Positions 1 through 4,603 of a DNA stretch of 5,049 nucleotides are shown piece by piece (the stretch's first letter is position 1; every line of letters starts with the position of its first letter). The position numbers and the translations under genes were made by a program. Origin of the DNA: JBAPRR01 sp049281195 (GTDB lineage Bacteria > Actinomycetota > Acidimicrobiia > Acidimicrobiales > CAVXTF01). The notes under the pieces were generated by a model that was not told the origin of the DNA, made no database searches, and was given only the letters and a program-made list of their open reading frames with translations. The stretch is from assembly GCA_049281195.1 (NCBI GenBank), contig JBAPRR010000193.1, positions 1 through 5,049 of the forward strand, read 5' to 3'.

Positions 1-76
1 CGAACACCATGCGGACTGCCCGTTCTCTGAACTCCGCCGGGTAAGGCCGGCGGGATGCTCGCTTCTCTTCTGGCAT
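1..76 (-). CDS. IS3-family transposase OrfA, N-terminal fragment (runs off the left edge)
   Basis: Twenty-five residues are visible, starting MPEEKRASRRPYPAEFRER and continuing AVRMVF to the edge. The YPxEFRERAVRMV pattern is the first helix of the HTH_Tnp_1 DNA-binding domain at the start of IS3-family OrfA, which binds the terminal repeats. In intact elements OrfA is followed by OrfB, the DDE integrase, joined by a -1 frameshift; that part is outside the window. The start chosen is the ATG at 76-74, with GGAG four to five bases upstream. An ATG at 84-82 is out of frame. Whether the whole transposase is intact cannot be judged. Confidence 0.8.
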   Translation of the reverse strand, partial: MPEEKRASRRPYPAEFRERAVRMVF

Positions 77-126
77 CGCTCCATCCTCTCAAAGGAAGGA
101 GCAGTCACCATTCCCGGGGCGATTCA
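1..126 (-). mobile_element. IS3-family insertion sequence, left-boundary fragment
   Basis: This is the outer end of an IS3-family element; the rest lies beyond the left edge. Read on the minus strand, it begins at 126 with TGAATCGCCCCGGG, close to the TGAACCGCCCCGG-type terminal repeat that I know from many IS3 elements. About 50 bases inward the orfA start codon follows. The outer boundary at 126 is set by the TGA of the repeat. No target-site duplication can be tested because the other end is missing. Confidence 0.75.
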
Positions 127-344
127 CTCGCCAAAGCACGCGACCGCGGCCGTCCGCACCACCTGAACACGCCGAGGGCTTAGGGCCAAATGCGGCGGCC
201 ACGTCAGACCCTGGAGGGCTCCTCGACACGCACATGCTTCCAGCTAGTCCGGTGAAGACCAACGGAACGTTTGACCACATGTTGACTCGTCGGTAGGTGG
301 CCGGACTGCTTTACTGACCCGGTGGACGGTTTGGAGGCATTCAT
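127..344. other. Spacer without a recognisable gene
   Basis: I see no convincing coding frame on either strand here. The longer open stretches have low-complexity, arginine- and serine-rich translations typical of non-coding high-GC DNA. Weak -35-like hexamers occur on the plus strand (TTGACC at 271-276, TTGACT at 282-287), but no convincing -10 element lies at the right distance. A GGAGG at 333-337 is relevant to the next gene. Confidence 0.5.
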
Positions 345-602
345 ACGGCCGGACTCGCATCAGGCCACTCTCTGGACGAGGTTGCCAATGCGTTGGTCGG
401 TCGCCGTGTTGGGCCAATCGCCGCGGTCAAGGCCTTGCGAGAAGTCACCGGAAAACGGGTCAACGAACTGAAGGTCATCGTGGATGCTGCTCTCCCGCCG
501 GATGTGCGGGCCGGGAATGAGCGTTTCCGTGACGAAGCTGAAACCGCTCTCTTCGACACTAACGACCAGAATCCTCATCCGACTTCCGAACGGAAGAAAT
601 GA
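345..602 (+). pseudogene. Small protein with ribosomal L7/L12 C-terminal-like domain, start codon missing or non-canonical
   Basis: The frame encodes up to 85 residues. The core GPIAAVKALREVTGKRV followed by NELKVIVDAAL resembles the helix-loop-helix of the L7/L12 C-terminal fold (pattern KIAAIKxVRExTGLGLKEAKDLVD). Stand-alone small proteins with this domain are known in Actinobacteria; their role is unclear. The recognisable sequence begins near SLDEVANALVGRR (about 369-407). No in-frame ATG or GTG follows the upstream stop at 315-317. The first common start is TTG at 393, which would cut into the domain. A good GGAGG at 333-337 lies seven bases before an ACG at 345, which may be a mutated ATG. 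The 3' end is a charged tail, stop TGA 600-602. It could be a live gene using a rare start, or decayed. Confidence 0.5.
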
Positions 603-797
603 TGATTCGGCAACCGATGTCCATGAAGTTCGAGGGCCGAGACCGGACTACCAGCGGCCCTGATGCGGGCTCCAGGACGCGCCAGTCTGCCTCCTACGCG
701 AGTTGGGTGGACGTGGTGGATGGCTCCGACACCCCGCTCATTTGCCGCTGGGGCGACGCGTCACGGCGAAACACAAAGCTCGTCTAAGACGATTGCG

Positions 798-1136
798 ATG
801 CCCAGAGGTCCTCAGTTGTCCGGCACGAGCACGCACGCGCATCGACCACATCGCGACGTCAAGGTTCTCGAAGAACTGCAGAGCCACTGCCTGAAAAAAG
901 CCATGCCACCTGAGATCCAAAAGCTCGGCCGGACGATCAGTAGGTGGTTCGACAAGCTCTGCAACTGCCACACCGCAAAGATGAGCAACGGGCCCACCGA
1001 GGCGCTCAACAATGTGATCAAACGCATCAAGAGGATCGGATTCGGCTTTCGCAATTTCGAGAACTATCGGATACGGGCTTTGCTCTATGCCGGCAAGCCG
1101 AACTGGCGGGTCCTGGGCTCGATCGTTGTCAGGTGA
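798..1136 (+). pseudogene. ISL3-family transposase, C-terminal fragment
   Basis: From about 860 the frame reads VLEELQSH, then PEIQKLGRTISRWFDKL, then SNGPTEALNNVIKRIKRIG, FGFRNFENYRIRALLY and a terminal GKPNWRVLGSIVVR. These are the C-terminal signatures of the DDE_Tnp_ISL3 domain. The Glu of NGPTEALN is in my reading the third acidic residue of the DDE triad; the two Asp-bearing segments and the N-terminal zinc finger and HTH are absent. A full family member is roughly 400-450 residues, so at most a quarter remains. The frame stays open upstream to 663, but residues before about 855 do not look like transposase. An ATG at 798 is given only as a convenient boundary. No function is expected. 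Confidence 0.8.
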
Positions 1137-1144
1137 GCGCGTCG

Positions 1145-1168
1145 CACCCCACCAGAATCCGATGAGCC
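1145..1168 (+). repeat. Right terminal inverted repeat of the ISL3 remnant
   Basis: The segment ending CCAGAATCCGATGAGCC follows the transposase stop by a few bases. It resembles the ISL3 terminal repeats that begin GGCTC(T/A)TC when read inward. The inner limit is approximate. The outer limit at 1168 follows from GAGCC being the conserved tip. Confidence 0.55.
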
Positions 1169-1321
1169 GTGAAAGCGGGTGTCGGAGGGGGGACTGGACA
1201 CAATGCCGTGAGCGCCTTTGACGCCTATCCGGCGTGGGGATCATCCCATGTCGGAGCGAGAATCAATGGGAATCCGGTACGCGAGGTGGGCACCACCGAG
1301 CTTTGGCTACCGGCTGCGTAA
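1169..1321 (+). other. Unassigned open frame abutting the ISL3 end
   Basis: Immediately after the IS tip, a 50-codon frame begins with GTG at 1169 and ends at TAA 1319-1321. Its residues (for example AFDAYPAWGSSHVGARINGN, ending TELWLPAA) look more like natural protein than the other frames here. It has no ribosome binding site of its own and the frame is closed by a TGA at 1163-1165 inside the IS. It could be the 3' remainder of a gene interrupted by the element, or chance. I do not recognise it. Confidence 0.2.
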
Positions 1322-1342
1322 CTCCAGCACGCAGGCGCACGC

Positions 1343-1360
1343 TACGGACCGGAATCCGTA
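1343..1360. promoter_or_regulatory. Perfect inverted repeat upstream of the 1388 gene
   Basis: TACGGA (1343-1348) and TCCGTA (1355-1360) are perfect inverted arms around a six-base centre, 27 bases before the TTG start at 1388. Such a site could be an operator. The half-site sequence GGAATCCG(G)TACGC also occurs at 1269-1282, as a near-direct copy of 1351-1363 with one extra base. No -10/-35 pair is clear, so this is only a candidate. Confidence 0.25.
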
Positions 1361-1387
1361 CGCTCGCGAAGATGAGCGGGCGGGACA

Positions 1388-1795
1388 TTGAAACCCATAA
1401 TTCTCGACCCCAAGCGAACTGGAGCAGTATCCGGCCATCGACGCGAAGATGGACCCGTGGCGGTTCTGGACGACTTCGCAGCGGCACGACCGGAGGCCGT
1501 GCTCCGGCATGGCAACGAGTGGCTCGTCGCTGCGGAGGCTGCACCGGATTTGGTCGCTGAGGCCAATCGTCGAGGCGTCAAGGTCCTTGGCCTGGAAGGT
1601 TTTCTTATCGACGGGGACGCGACTTACCCTGCGCTTACTCGAATCGCCGACTTCTCCGGTGATACACCAGAGGTGGCGAATCGCAGGGCGCTCGCCCTGC
1701 TCGCTGGGGACTGGTCATCACCACCAACCTCGCTGGACCAGATGAGCAGCGTGGCATCCGGGCGGCACATGATCGCCGTCGTTCTGGACGAATAG
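1388..1795 (+). CDS. Conserved-type hypothetical protein, 135 aa
   Basis: I do not recognise a named family. The protein is soluble, mildly acidic, and has no signal peptide or membrane segment. It opens with a short strand (KPIILD), continues with an alternating helix/strand pattern, and has a distinctive centre VKVLGLEGFLIDGDATYPAL followed by TRIADFSGDTPE (residues about 67-100). A helical part (ANRRALALLAGDW) leads to the C-terminus GRHMIAVVLDE. The codon pattern is even and high-GC, unlike the decayed frames around it, and the frame has no interruption. The start is TTG at 1388, with a weak GCGGGCGGG purine-rich stretch before it; an in-frame stop at 1373-1375 rules out a longer form, and GTG at 1457 is an alternative that would drop 23 residues. 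It stands alone, between an IS remnant and a broken gene. Confidence 0.7.
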   Translation: MKPIILDPKRTGAVSGHRREDGPVAVLDDFAAARPEAVLRHGNEWLVAAEAAPDLVAEANRRGVKVLGLEGFLIDGDATYPALTRIADFSGDTPEVANRRALALLAGDWSSPPTSLDQMSSVASGRHMIAVVLDE

Positions 1796-1855
1796 GTGCC
1801 CCACTCTCCCGACGATCGGGGCAGTCTGCGGTCCTGGGGATCTCAGTCGGAAGGG

Positions 1856-1873
1856 CCGACCATGTGTGGTCGG
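1856..1873 (+). terminator. Stem-loop downstream of the 1388 gene, possible terminator
   Basis: CCGACCA (1856-1862) and TGGTCGG (1867-1873) form a perfect seven-base-pair stem with a TGTG loop. G-T wobbles can extend it by two pairs. It lies about 60 bases after the stop at 1795. There is no real T tract after it, as is common in high-GC bacteria. A weaker hairpin (CCCGA/TCGGG) lies at 1808-1820. Confidence 0.35.
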
Positions 1874-1901
1874 TTGGAGAGATTGCTGGTCTACTGGACT
1901 G

Positions 1902-2261
1902 ATGCCAACTCGGCCCGAGCTCCCAAGCGGTTGGTCGTGGCCGATCAAGCCGTCAGAGGTTGAGACCTTCTTTCCTGGCGTCGGACACGTCTACTAGTGG
2001 GGATAGTCGCGGAAGCGAGCGGCCGCCAAGGGCAACCCGACGCGCCTATTTCTGAGATGGACTCCTCGGTCCGCCATGCCCCAACCGGGCCTGACCATCG
2101 TCGCTGTGCCGTCTCAGTGCCGGCAAGCGATCAGGAGGTGGGTAGAAACTGACGTTGCTCCCGAAGCGCAGAGCTGGCTGGCGGACTTGGATACACGGAG
2201 CCCTACCTGGCGGGATGCCAACCAGGTCATTGCGTGGACTTGGACGCCCGATTCAAGCTGA
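1902..2261 (+). pseudogene. Decayed hypothetical protein gene with two in-frame amber codons
   Basis: One reading frame carries protein-like sequence on both sides of two nonsense codons. The first part, from ATG 1902, reads MPTRPELPSGWSWPIKPSEV and on to GVGHVY. It is stopped by TAG at 1995-1997 and again by TAG at 2004-2006. The frame then continues through LRWTPRSAMPQPGLTIVAVP and a segment with RRWVETDVAPEAQSWLADL to WTWTPDSS and a TGA at 2259-2261. The opening LPxGWSWP and the later IVAVPS...RR...W pattern remind me of actinobacterial hypothetical proteins of about 110-130 residues, of unknown function. An ATG at 2076 could restart translation of 61 residues, but lacks a clear ribosome binding site. 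A compensating frameshift between 1990 and 2060 is an alternative to simple nonsense mutations. Confidence 0.5.
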
Positions 2262-2418
2262 GTCACTACCGATCATGAGTTTGGCGGAAACTGCCCCCGT
2301 GATGCCTGCTTCGTTCCAGGCGTGTTAGCTCGCGGTTAGCGCCCGACCCGAATCCGGCAGCCGAGTGCCTCCGCGAGGTCACGAACCACACCCCCCGATC
2401 GTGTTGCTGCAACCCAAG
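2262..2418. other. Spacer downstream of two converging genes
   Basis: No gene or strong terminator is visible. On the minus strand a short frame just past the toxin stop reads VVRDLAEALGCRIRVGR before a stop. This looks faintly like a helical domain end, but is too short to assign. GTTAGC occurs twice, ten bases apart (2325 and 2335). Confidence 0.4.
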
Positions 2419-2835
2419 TCAGGATCTGACCGGCAACTGGAGCACGTTAACTCCGGGAGGGAAGTTCGGCGATGCCACGAGCTTGTAATCGTCTGTCGGG
2501 AGGTCGCCGCCGATCTCTTCGGCCAGCGCCACGTACAGGGCGTCTGCCGCGGTCACGTTGTGGCGATATTTCCAAGCAACTGAGATCAATGGAGCCACCG
2601 ACACTCTGTGGAGGTGCCACGATTCGAGTCGCACCACCGCTGCCATGGCCTGAGATTCCGTGATCGTCCGATCAATGAGCAACCGCCGCCGGAGCACTCC
2701 CAGCACTTCGGCGTAGAAATGTTCGGGAACCCAACCCTCAGAATCGGCGGGTAACAGTCGAGCCAGGGCGCGACCGCGCCGGGTATCACCGACTATCTCA
2801 ACTCCCGCAGAAGCGTCTATGACGACAGCTGTCAC
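2419..2835 (-). CDS. vapC: PIN-domain ribonuclease toxin, VapC type
   Basis: A 138-residue PIN-domain protein, the usual length for a VapC toxin. VapC enzymes are Mg2+-dependent endoribonucleases that cut tRNA or rRNA and arrest growth until bound by their antitoxin. The acidic active-site residues are in place: Asp7 in VVIDASAG, Glu43 in FYAEVLGVLRRR, Asp98 in TAADALYVALAEE and Asp116 in PTDDYKL. The N-terminal strand and the C-terminal LVASP block also fit. All residues expected for catalysis are present, so the toxin looks functional. The start is GTG at 2835-2833, overlapping the antitoxin stop by four bases (GTGA), which implies translational coupling. The GAGG just before it also lies within the antitoxin gene. 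The exact RNA target cannot be read from sequence. Confidence 0.88.
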   Translation of the reverse strand: MTAVVIDASAGVEIVGDTRRGRALARLLPADSEGWVPEHFYAEVLGVLRRRLLIDRTITESQAMAAVVRLESWHLHRVSVAPLISVAWKYRHNVTAADALYVALAEEIGGDLPTDDYKLVASPNFPPGVNVLQLPVRS

Positions 2836-3017
2836 GCCTCGGCGTCGACGCGCAACTCCCGTAGCGCCTCGGCCGCGCCGAGGCGCTCGAGTTCGGGCTC
2901 CGGGCCGGCCAGAAGGTCATCGAGAAAGGCATGGAAGGCTGCGGGCGAACAGTCCTCGTCGGGGTTTGTGACCACCACCGCTGAACCGGGCGGCAGGTCA
3001 TTGGGTCGGTTCGCCAT
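2832..3017 (-). CDS. Putative antitoxin partner of VapC, 61 aa
   Basis: This small acidic protein lies directly upstream of vapC and overlaps it by GTGA, the normal antitoxin-toxin order. It runs MANRPNDLPPGSAVVVTNPD, then a helical stretch SPAAFHAFLDDLLAG and a Glu/Arg/Ala-rich C-terminal helix ending ALRELRVDAEA. The charged C-terminal helix would suit binding to the PIN toxin. I do not see a ribbon-helix-helix, AbrB, Phd or HTH motif, so autoregulation by DNA binding is unproven and the family is unassigned. The assignment rests on position and size. The frame is open further upstream to 3188, but ATG 3017 is preferred because AGGAG and a -10-like element lie right before it and the longer N-terminus looks non-coding. 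Confidence 0.7.
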   Translation of the reverse strand: MANRPNDLPPGSAVVVTNPDEDCSPAAFHAFLDDLLAGPEPELERLGAAEALRELRVDAEA

Positions 3018-3023
3018 ACTCCT

Positions 3024-3029
3024 ATCGTA
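3024..3029 (-). promoter_or_regulatory. -10 element of the toxin-antitoxin operon (candidate, leaderless)
   Basis: Read on the minus strand, TACGAT fits the TAnnnT pattern of an actinobacterial -10 hexamer. It is followed by AGGAGT and then the antitoxin ATG. With the usual distance from -10 to start site, transcription would begin at or next to the ATG, giving a leaderless mRNA. The AGGAG is only one base from the ATG, which is too close for an ordinary Shine-Dalgarno. No clear -35 is present. Confidence 0.35.
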
Positions 3030-3066
3030 CCGTCCGCTACTGCCGCTGCACTCCCCCACTGTTCGC

Positions 3067-3447
3067 TTGGCCGTTGACTCTGGGCTCCCAGCGCCAACGG
3101 CAGTTGAAACCACCAATGTCTCCATCAGCGACGCCCGTATTTCCTCTAATGCCACACGTCCCGGCAGCCCTCCGCTCGAGGAACCCATCGTTGGTAGCTA
3201 CGCAAACCGCCCGGTAGTCGCAGACGGCGCGATGCCAACCGATATCGGAGACGGCTCGGCGGACACGATCGTTGCTTGTCGCCCGCGCGAGCTCTTGGTC
3301 CTGACATCGGATCCCGTTCACCGTGTGCTGGACCAGCAGTATGCCCCCGAGCTCGCCGGCGTGGTCCAGACCTACCAATATCTCGCAGCGATTGTCCGGT
3401 ATCCCACCGGTTTTTGTTGGGTTTCCGGGCTTACTCAGCCGGAGTGA
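3067..3447 (+). pseudogene. Phage major capsid protein (HK97-type), C-terminal fragment
   Basis: The C-terminal half reads as the end of an HK97-fold actinophage-type capsid protein: NRPVVADGAMPTDIG (like LPVVxDxNIPT), then DTIVACRPRELLVL (like the xxIVxRxSDLyLwE strand), then HRVLDQQYAPELAGVVQTYQ, YLAAIVRYP and WVSGLTQPE at the end (like the RVL...GTL..R.Q.Y.Y.A...RYP...V..GTGLTxP ending). From residue patterns I am confident back to about 3185. Upstream to about 3067 the frame is open and plausible but not recognised. Further upstream it would overlap the antitoxin gene on the other strand. A complete capsid protein is about 300-450 residues, so most is missing and no credible start exists. 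The 5' end was probably lost when this region was joined to the toxin-antitoxin module. Confidence 0.6.
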
Positions 3448-3449
3448 TC

Positions 3450-3454
3450 GGAGG
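3450..3454 (+). promoter_or_regulatory. Ribosome binding site for the 91-aa gene
   Basis: GGAGG lies four bases before the ATG at 3459. This site decides the start in favour of 3459 over upstream in-frame starts back to 3276, which would overlap the capsid frame. Confidence 0.7.
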
Positions 3455-3458
3455 AACC

Positions 3459-3734
3459 ATGACCGACGACGAAGTTGATATCACCATCGCCAAGTACCGG
3501 AAGACGGCCCGGGCCATTAAAGACCGGCGTGCTCGTCACAAGCGCGAAGCGGCTGCAGTCGCCATCGAGGAGTTTCAGCGAACCCGCGTCGCAAACGACA
3601 CTGTCGCAAACGACACTCTCGAACGATCAGCACGATCAGTCCGGCTGTCCGAGATAGATACAGCCGGCGGTGAGCTGACATTGGCGCAGATAGCCGCTCG
3701 TAATGCGGCGCGCAATCGCCGAATAGATATATGA
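3459..3734 (+). CDS. Highly charged helical protein, 91 aa, in phage-like operon
   Basis: I do not recognise a family. The protein is rich in Arg, Lys, Glu and Ala and is predicted to be mostly helical: a basic segment (IAKYRKTARAIKDRRARHKR, residues 10-29), a mixed helix (EAAAVAIEEFQRTR), then an exact VANDT repeat (residues 44-53), and a C-terminal helix LTLAQIAARNAARNRRIDI. No signal or membrane segment is present. It starts 11 bases after the capsid fragment and its TGA overlaps the next ATG (ATGA, 3731-3734), so it is the first intact gene of a coupled run. Its place just after a capsid gene suggests a virion or assembly accessory; this is inference from position only. Confidence 0.75.
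   Translation: MTDDEVDITIAKYRKTARAIKDRRARHKREAAAVAIEEFQRTRVANDTVANDTLERSARSVRLSEIDTAGGELTLAQIAARNAARNRRIDI
3588..3617 (+). repeat. Two perfect 15-bp tandem copies inside the 91-aa gene
   Basis: The unit GTCGCAAACGACACT occurs at 3588-3602 and again at 3603-3617 without mismatch. It encodes VANDT twice, keeps the frame, and looks like a recent slippage duplication. Confidence 0.9.
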
Positions 3735-3913
3735 CCGCTAGACGGCCCGACGTCCAGGCCGCCCGCATGGAGCGCTTCCGCAGAGCGTTACAGGGGACGC
3801 CGCCCGATGAGATATCTGAGCCCTATTGGCGGCGCATGTTGCTAATCAACCAACCTCGCTCGAAAGGAGCTAATCGTGAGGAAAAAGGACAACGAGATGC
3901 TAAGCGACGGTGA
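3731..3913 (+). CDS. Small basic protein, 60 aa, unrecognised
   Basis: The protein begins MTARRPDVQAARMERFRRAL and has a short loop (QGTPPDEISEPYWRRM) and a Lys/Arg-rich end (GANREEKGQRDAKRR). It is strongly basic with no signal or membrane segment; RNA, DNA or capsid binding is possible but not shown. The start ATG overlaps the previous stop as ATGA, so it is probably translated by termination-reinitiation. Its 3' end overlaps the next gene by 38 bases in a different frame, and that gene's ribosome binding site lies inside it. The overlap suggests either a compact phage-style layout or that the C-terminal tail is unconstrained. Confidence 0.6.
   Translation: MTARRPDVQAARMERFRRALQGTPPDEISEPYWRRMLLINQPRSKGANREEKGQRDAKRR
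3863..3869 (+). promoter_or_regulatory. Strong ribosome binding site for the 190-aa gene
   Basis: AAAGGAG, six bases before GTG 3876, is the best Shine-Dalgarno match in the window. It fixes the GTG start rather than the ATG at 3897. It lies within the coding sequence of the preceding gene. Confidence 0.75.
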
Positions 3914-4448
3914 TCGGTACTCCGAAGATGAGCCTCCGTCGCGACATCCAGAACAGCGTGTCGACCCACGGATCATCACTCCGGAGAAGATCGCCAGCGC
4001 TGGCAAGATGTCTGCAGAGGCGCAACTTCGCATAGCGGGTCTCGGATCTCCCAAGGAGTACACGCAGGCGGACTACACGGCGACGCCAGATCCCAGGAAT
4101 CCAGGGTTTTTGACCAATGGTTGTCCCATCCTCCCGGACACCTCCGAAGTTGAGAACGACATCAGATATTCGATCCCGTGCTTCAAACCATCTCGGAGAG
4201 GCGGGGTCGTGAAAAAGCGCTTCGCTCGTGTCGATGGCAAGCAGACGACGACCGTGACGGGCGCGCTCCGGGTCTACGACCAGGCGTCGACGACGGTTGT
4301 TCGCTACGACGGCGAGGCGGAATGCGTGCAGTTCAGAGCGGTCGGCGTGTGCAATAACCCCGGCCACAACCATGCGTGGATTCACAGCGGCGTAAGGCCG
4401 AAGGCTGAGCCGGACACCACAGAAGAGCCCAGGGCGATCATCATATGA
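3876..4448 (+). CDS. Unrecognised protein, 190 aa, with C-terminal Cys/His cluster
   Basis: The largest intact gene of the run has no family I can name. The first 60 residues are polar and acidic, with a helix-forming stretch (PEKIASAGKMSAEAQLRIAG), and look partly disordered. From about residue 65 the sequence is rich in Pro, Gly and beta-type residues (GFLTNGCPILPDTSEVENDI, then TTTVTGALRVYDQASTTVVR). The C-terminal third carries Cys150, Cys159, His164, His166 and His170; with Cys83 and Cys102 these could bind metal, but no standard zinc-finger spacing fits. The charged tail ends RAIII. No signal peptide or membrane segment. The start is GTG with a strong Shine-Dalgarno. Its TGA overlaps the next ATG (ATGA, 4445-4448). 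Position suggests a phage virion or assembly protein; this is inference. Confidence 0.75.
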   Translation: MRKKDNEMLSDGDRYSEDEPPSRHPEQRVDPRIITPEKIASAGKMSAEAQLRIAGLGSPKEYTQADYTATPDPRNPGFLTNGCPILPDTSEVENDIRYSIPCFKPSRRGGVVKKRFARVDGKQTTTVTGALRVYDQASTTVVRYDGEAECVQFRAVGVCNNPGHNHAWIHSGVRPKAEPDTTEEPRAIII

Positions 4449-4600
4449 CGGCGCCTTACCAAACGCTCGGGGCGAACCGCTACGCCGGCCCCGCCGCAGA
4501 GCTGCCCGCAGCAAACCAGTTCCCGGCCGGCGCCGAGTACTACGCCGTGGATACGAACACCTTGTACGTCACCGACGGCACGACCTGGCACGCGCACTAA
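4445..4600 (+). CDS. Small phage-type structural protein, 51 aa
   Basis: The gene starts at the ATG of an ATGA overlap and ends at TAA 4598-4600. The protein begins MTAPYQTLGANRYAGPAAEL and ends with FPAGAEYYAVDTNTLYV then TDGTTWHAH. The pattern of an aromatic strand, D(T/S)xTLYVxDGTxW and a near-terminal Trp is common in phage fibre, tip and minor structural proteins, where it forms a beta-hairpin; that is my recollection of the family, not a search result. It is short enough to be a stand-alone hairpin module or decoration peptide. Codon use is clean and high-GC. It is most likely translated by coupling from the 190-aa gene, since no separate ribosome binding site is visible. Confidence 0.7.
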   Translation: MTAPYQTLGANRYAGPAAELPAANQFPAGAEYYAVDTNTLYVTDGTTWHAH

Positions 4601-4603
4601 CCA

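Larger units (their letters stand above)
757..1168 (+). mobile_element. ISL3-family insertion sequence remnant, right end
   Basis: The right part of an ISL3 (IS204/IS1001/IS1096/IS1165-type) element is present: the transposase C-terminus and, just after its stop, a terminal repeat ending GAGCC at 1168. The matching left repeat, which should begin GGCTC followed by the inverse of 1145-1163, was not found upstream. Residues VTAKHKARLRRL in another frame (about 760-795) resemble the LTAKQKARL stretch that precedes the C-terminal block in this family, which suggests a frameshift or deletion between them. The left limit is therefore approximate. The element cannot move on its own. Confidence 0.65.

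Noticed and set aside
599..787. Plus-strand open frame of 62 codons overlapping the end of the L7/L12-like gene.
   Set aside because: The ATGA overlap is tempting, but the residues look random, it runs into the ISL3 remnant, and there is no clear ribosome binding site.
738..1244. Long minus-strand open frame (168 codons).
   Set aside because: It is the antisense shadow of the ISL3 transposase C-terminus, whose plus-strand residues are clearly recognisable.
1862..1963. Short frame starting MCGR, as in SRAP/DUF159 proteins with catalytic Cys2.
   Set aside because: Only the first four residues match. The frame ends after about 33 codons and the rest does not resemble the family. It also overlaps the better frame from 1902.
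2608..2638. GATTCGAGTC flanked by GGTGCC and GCACC, resembling a tRNA T-arm and possible attachment site.
   Set aside because: It lies inside the vapC coding sequence, and no acceptor, D-arm or anticodon arm can be drawn around it.
2968..3066. Upstream extension of the capsid-like frame to a GTG at 2968.
   Set aside because: It would overlap the antitoxin gene and its promoter on the other strand, and its residues show no capsid resemblance.
3037..3378. Minus-strand open frame of 113 codons upstream of the antitoxin.
   Set aside because: The plus strand of the same stretch reads as a phage capsid C-terminus. The minus frame has no ribosome binding site and a non-protein-like composition.
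3900..4514. Minus-strand open frame of 204 codons, longer than the plus-strand gene it faces.
   Set aside because: It is Arg/Ser-rich like a high-GC shadow. The plus-strand gene has the best Shine-Dalgarno in the window and coupled neighbours on both sides.
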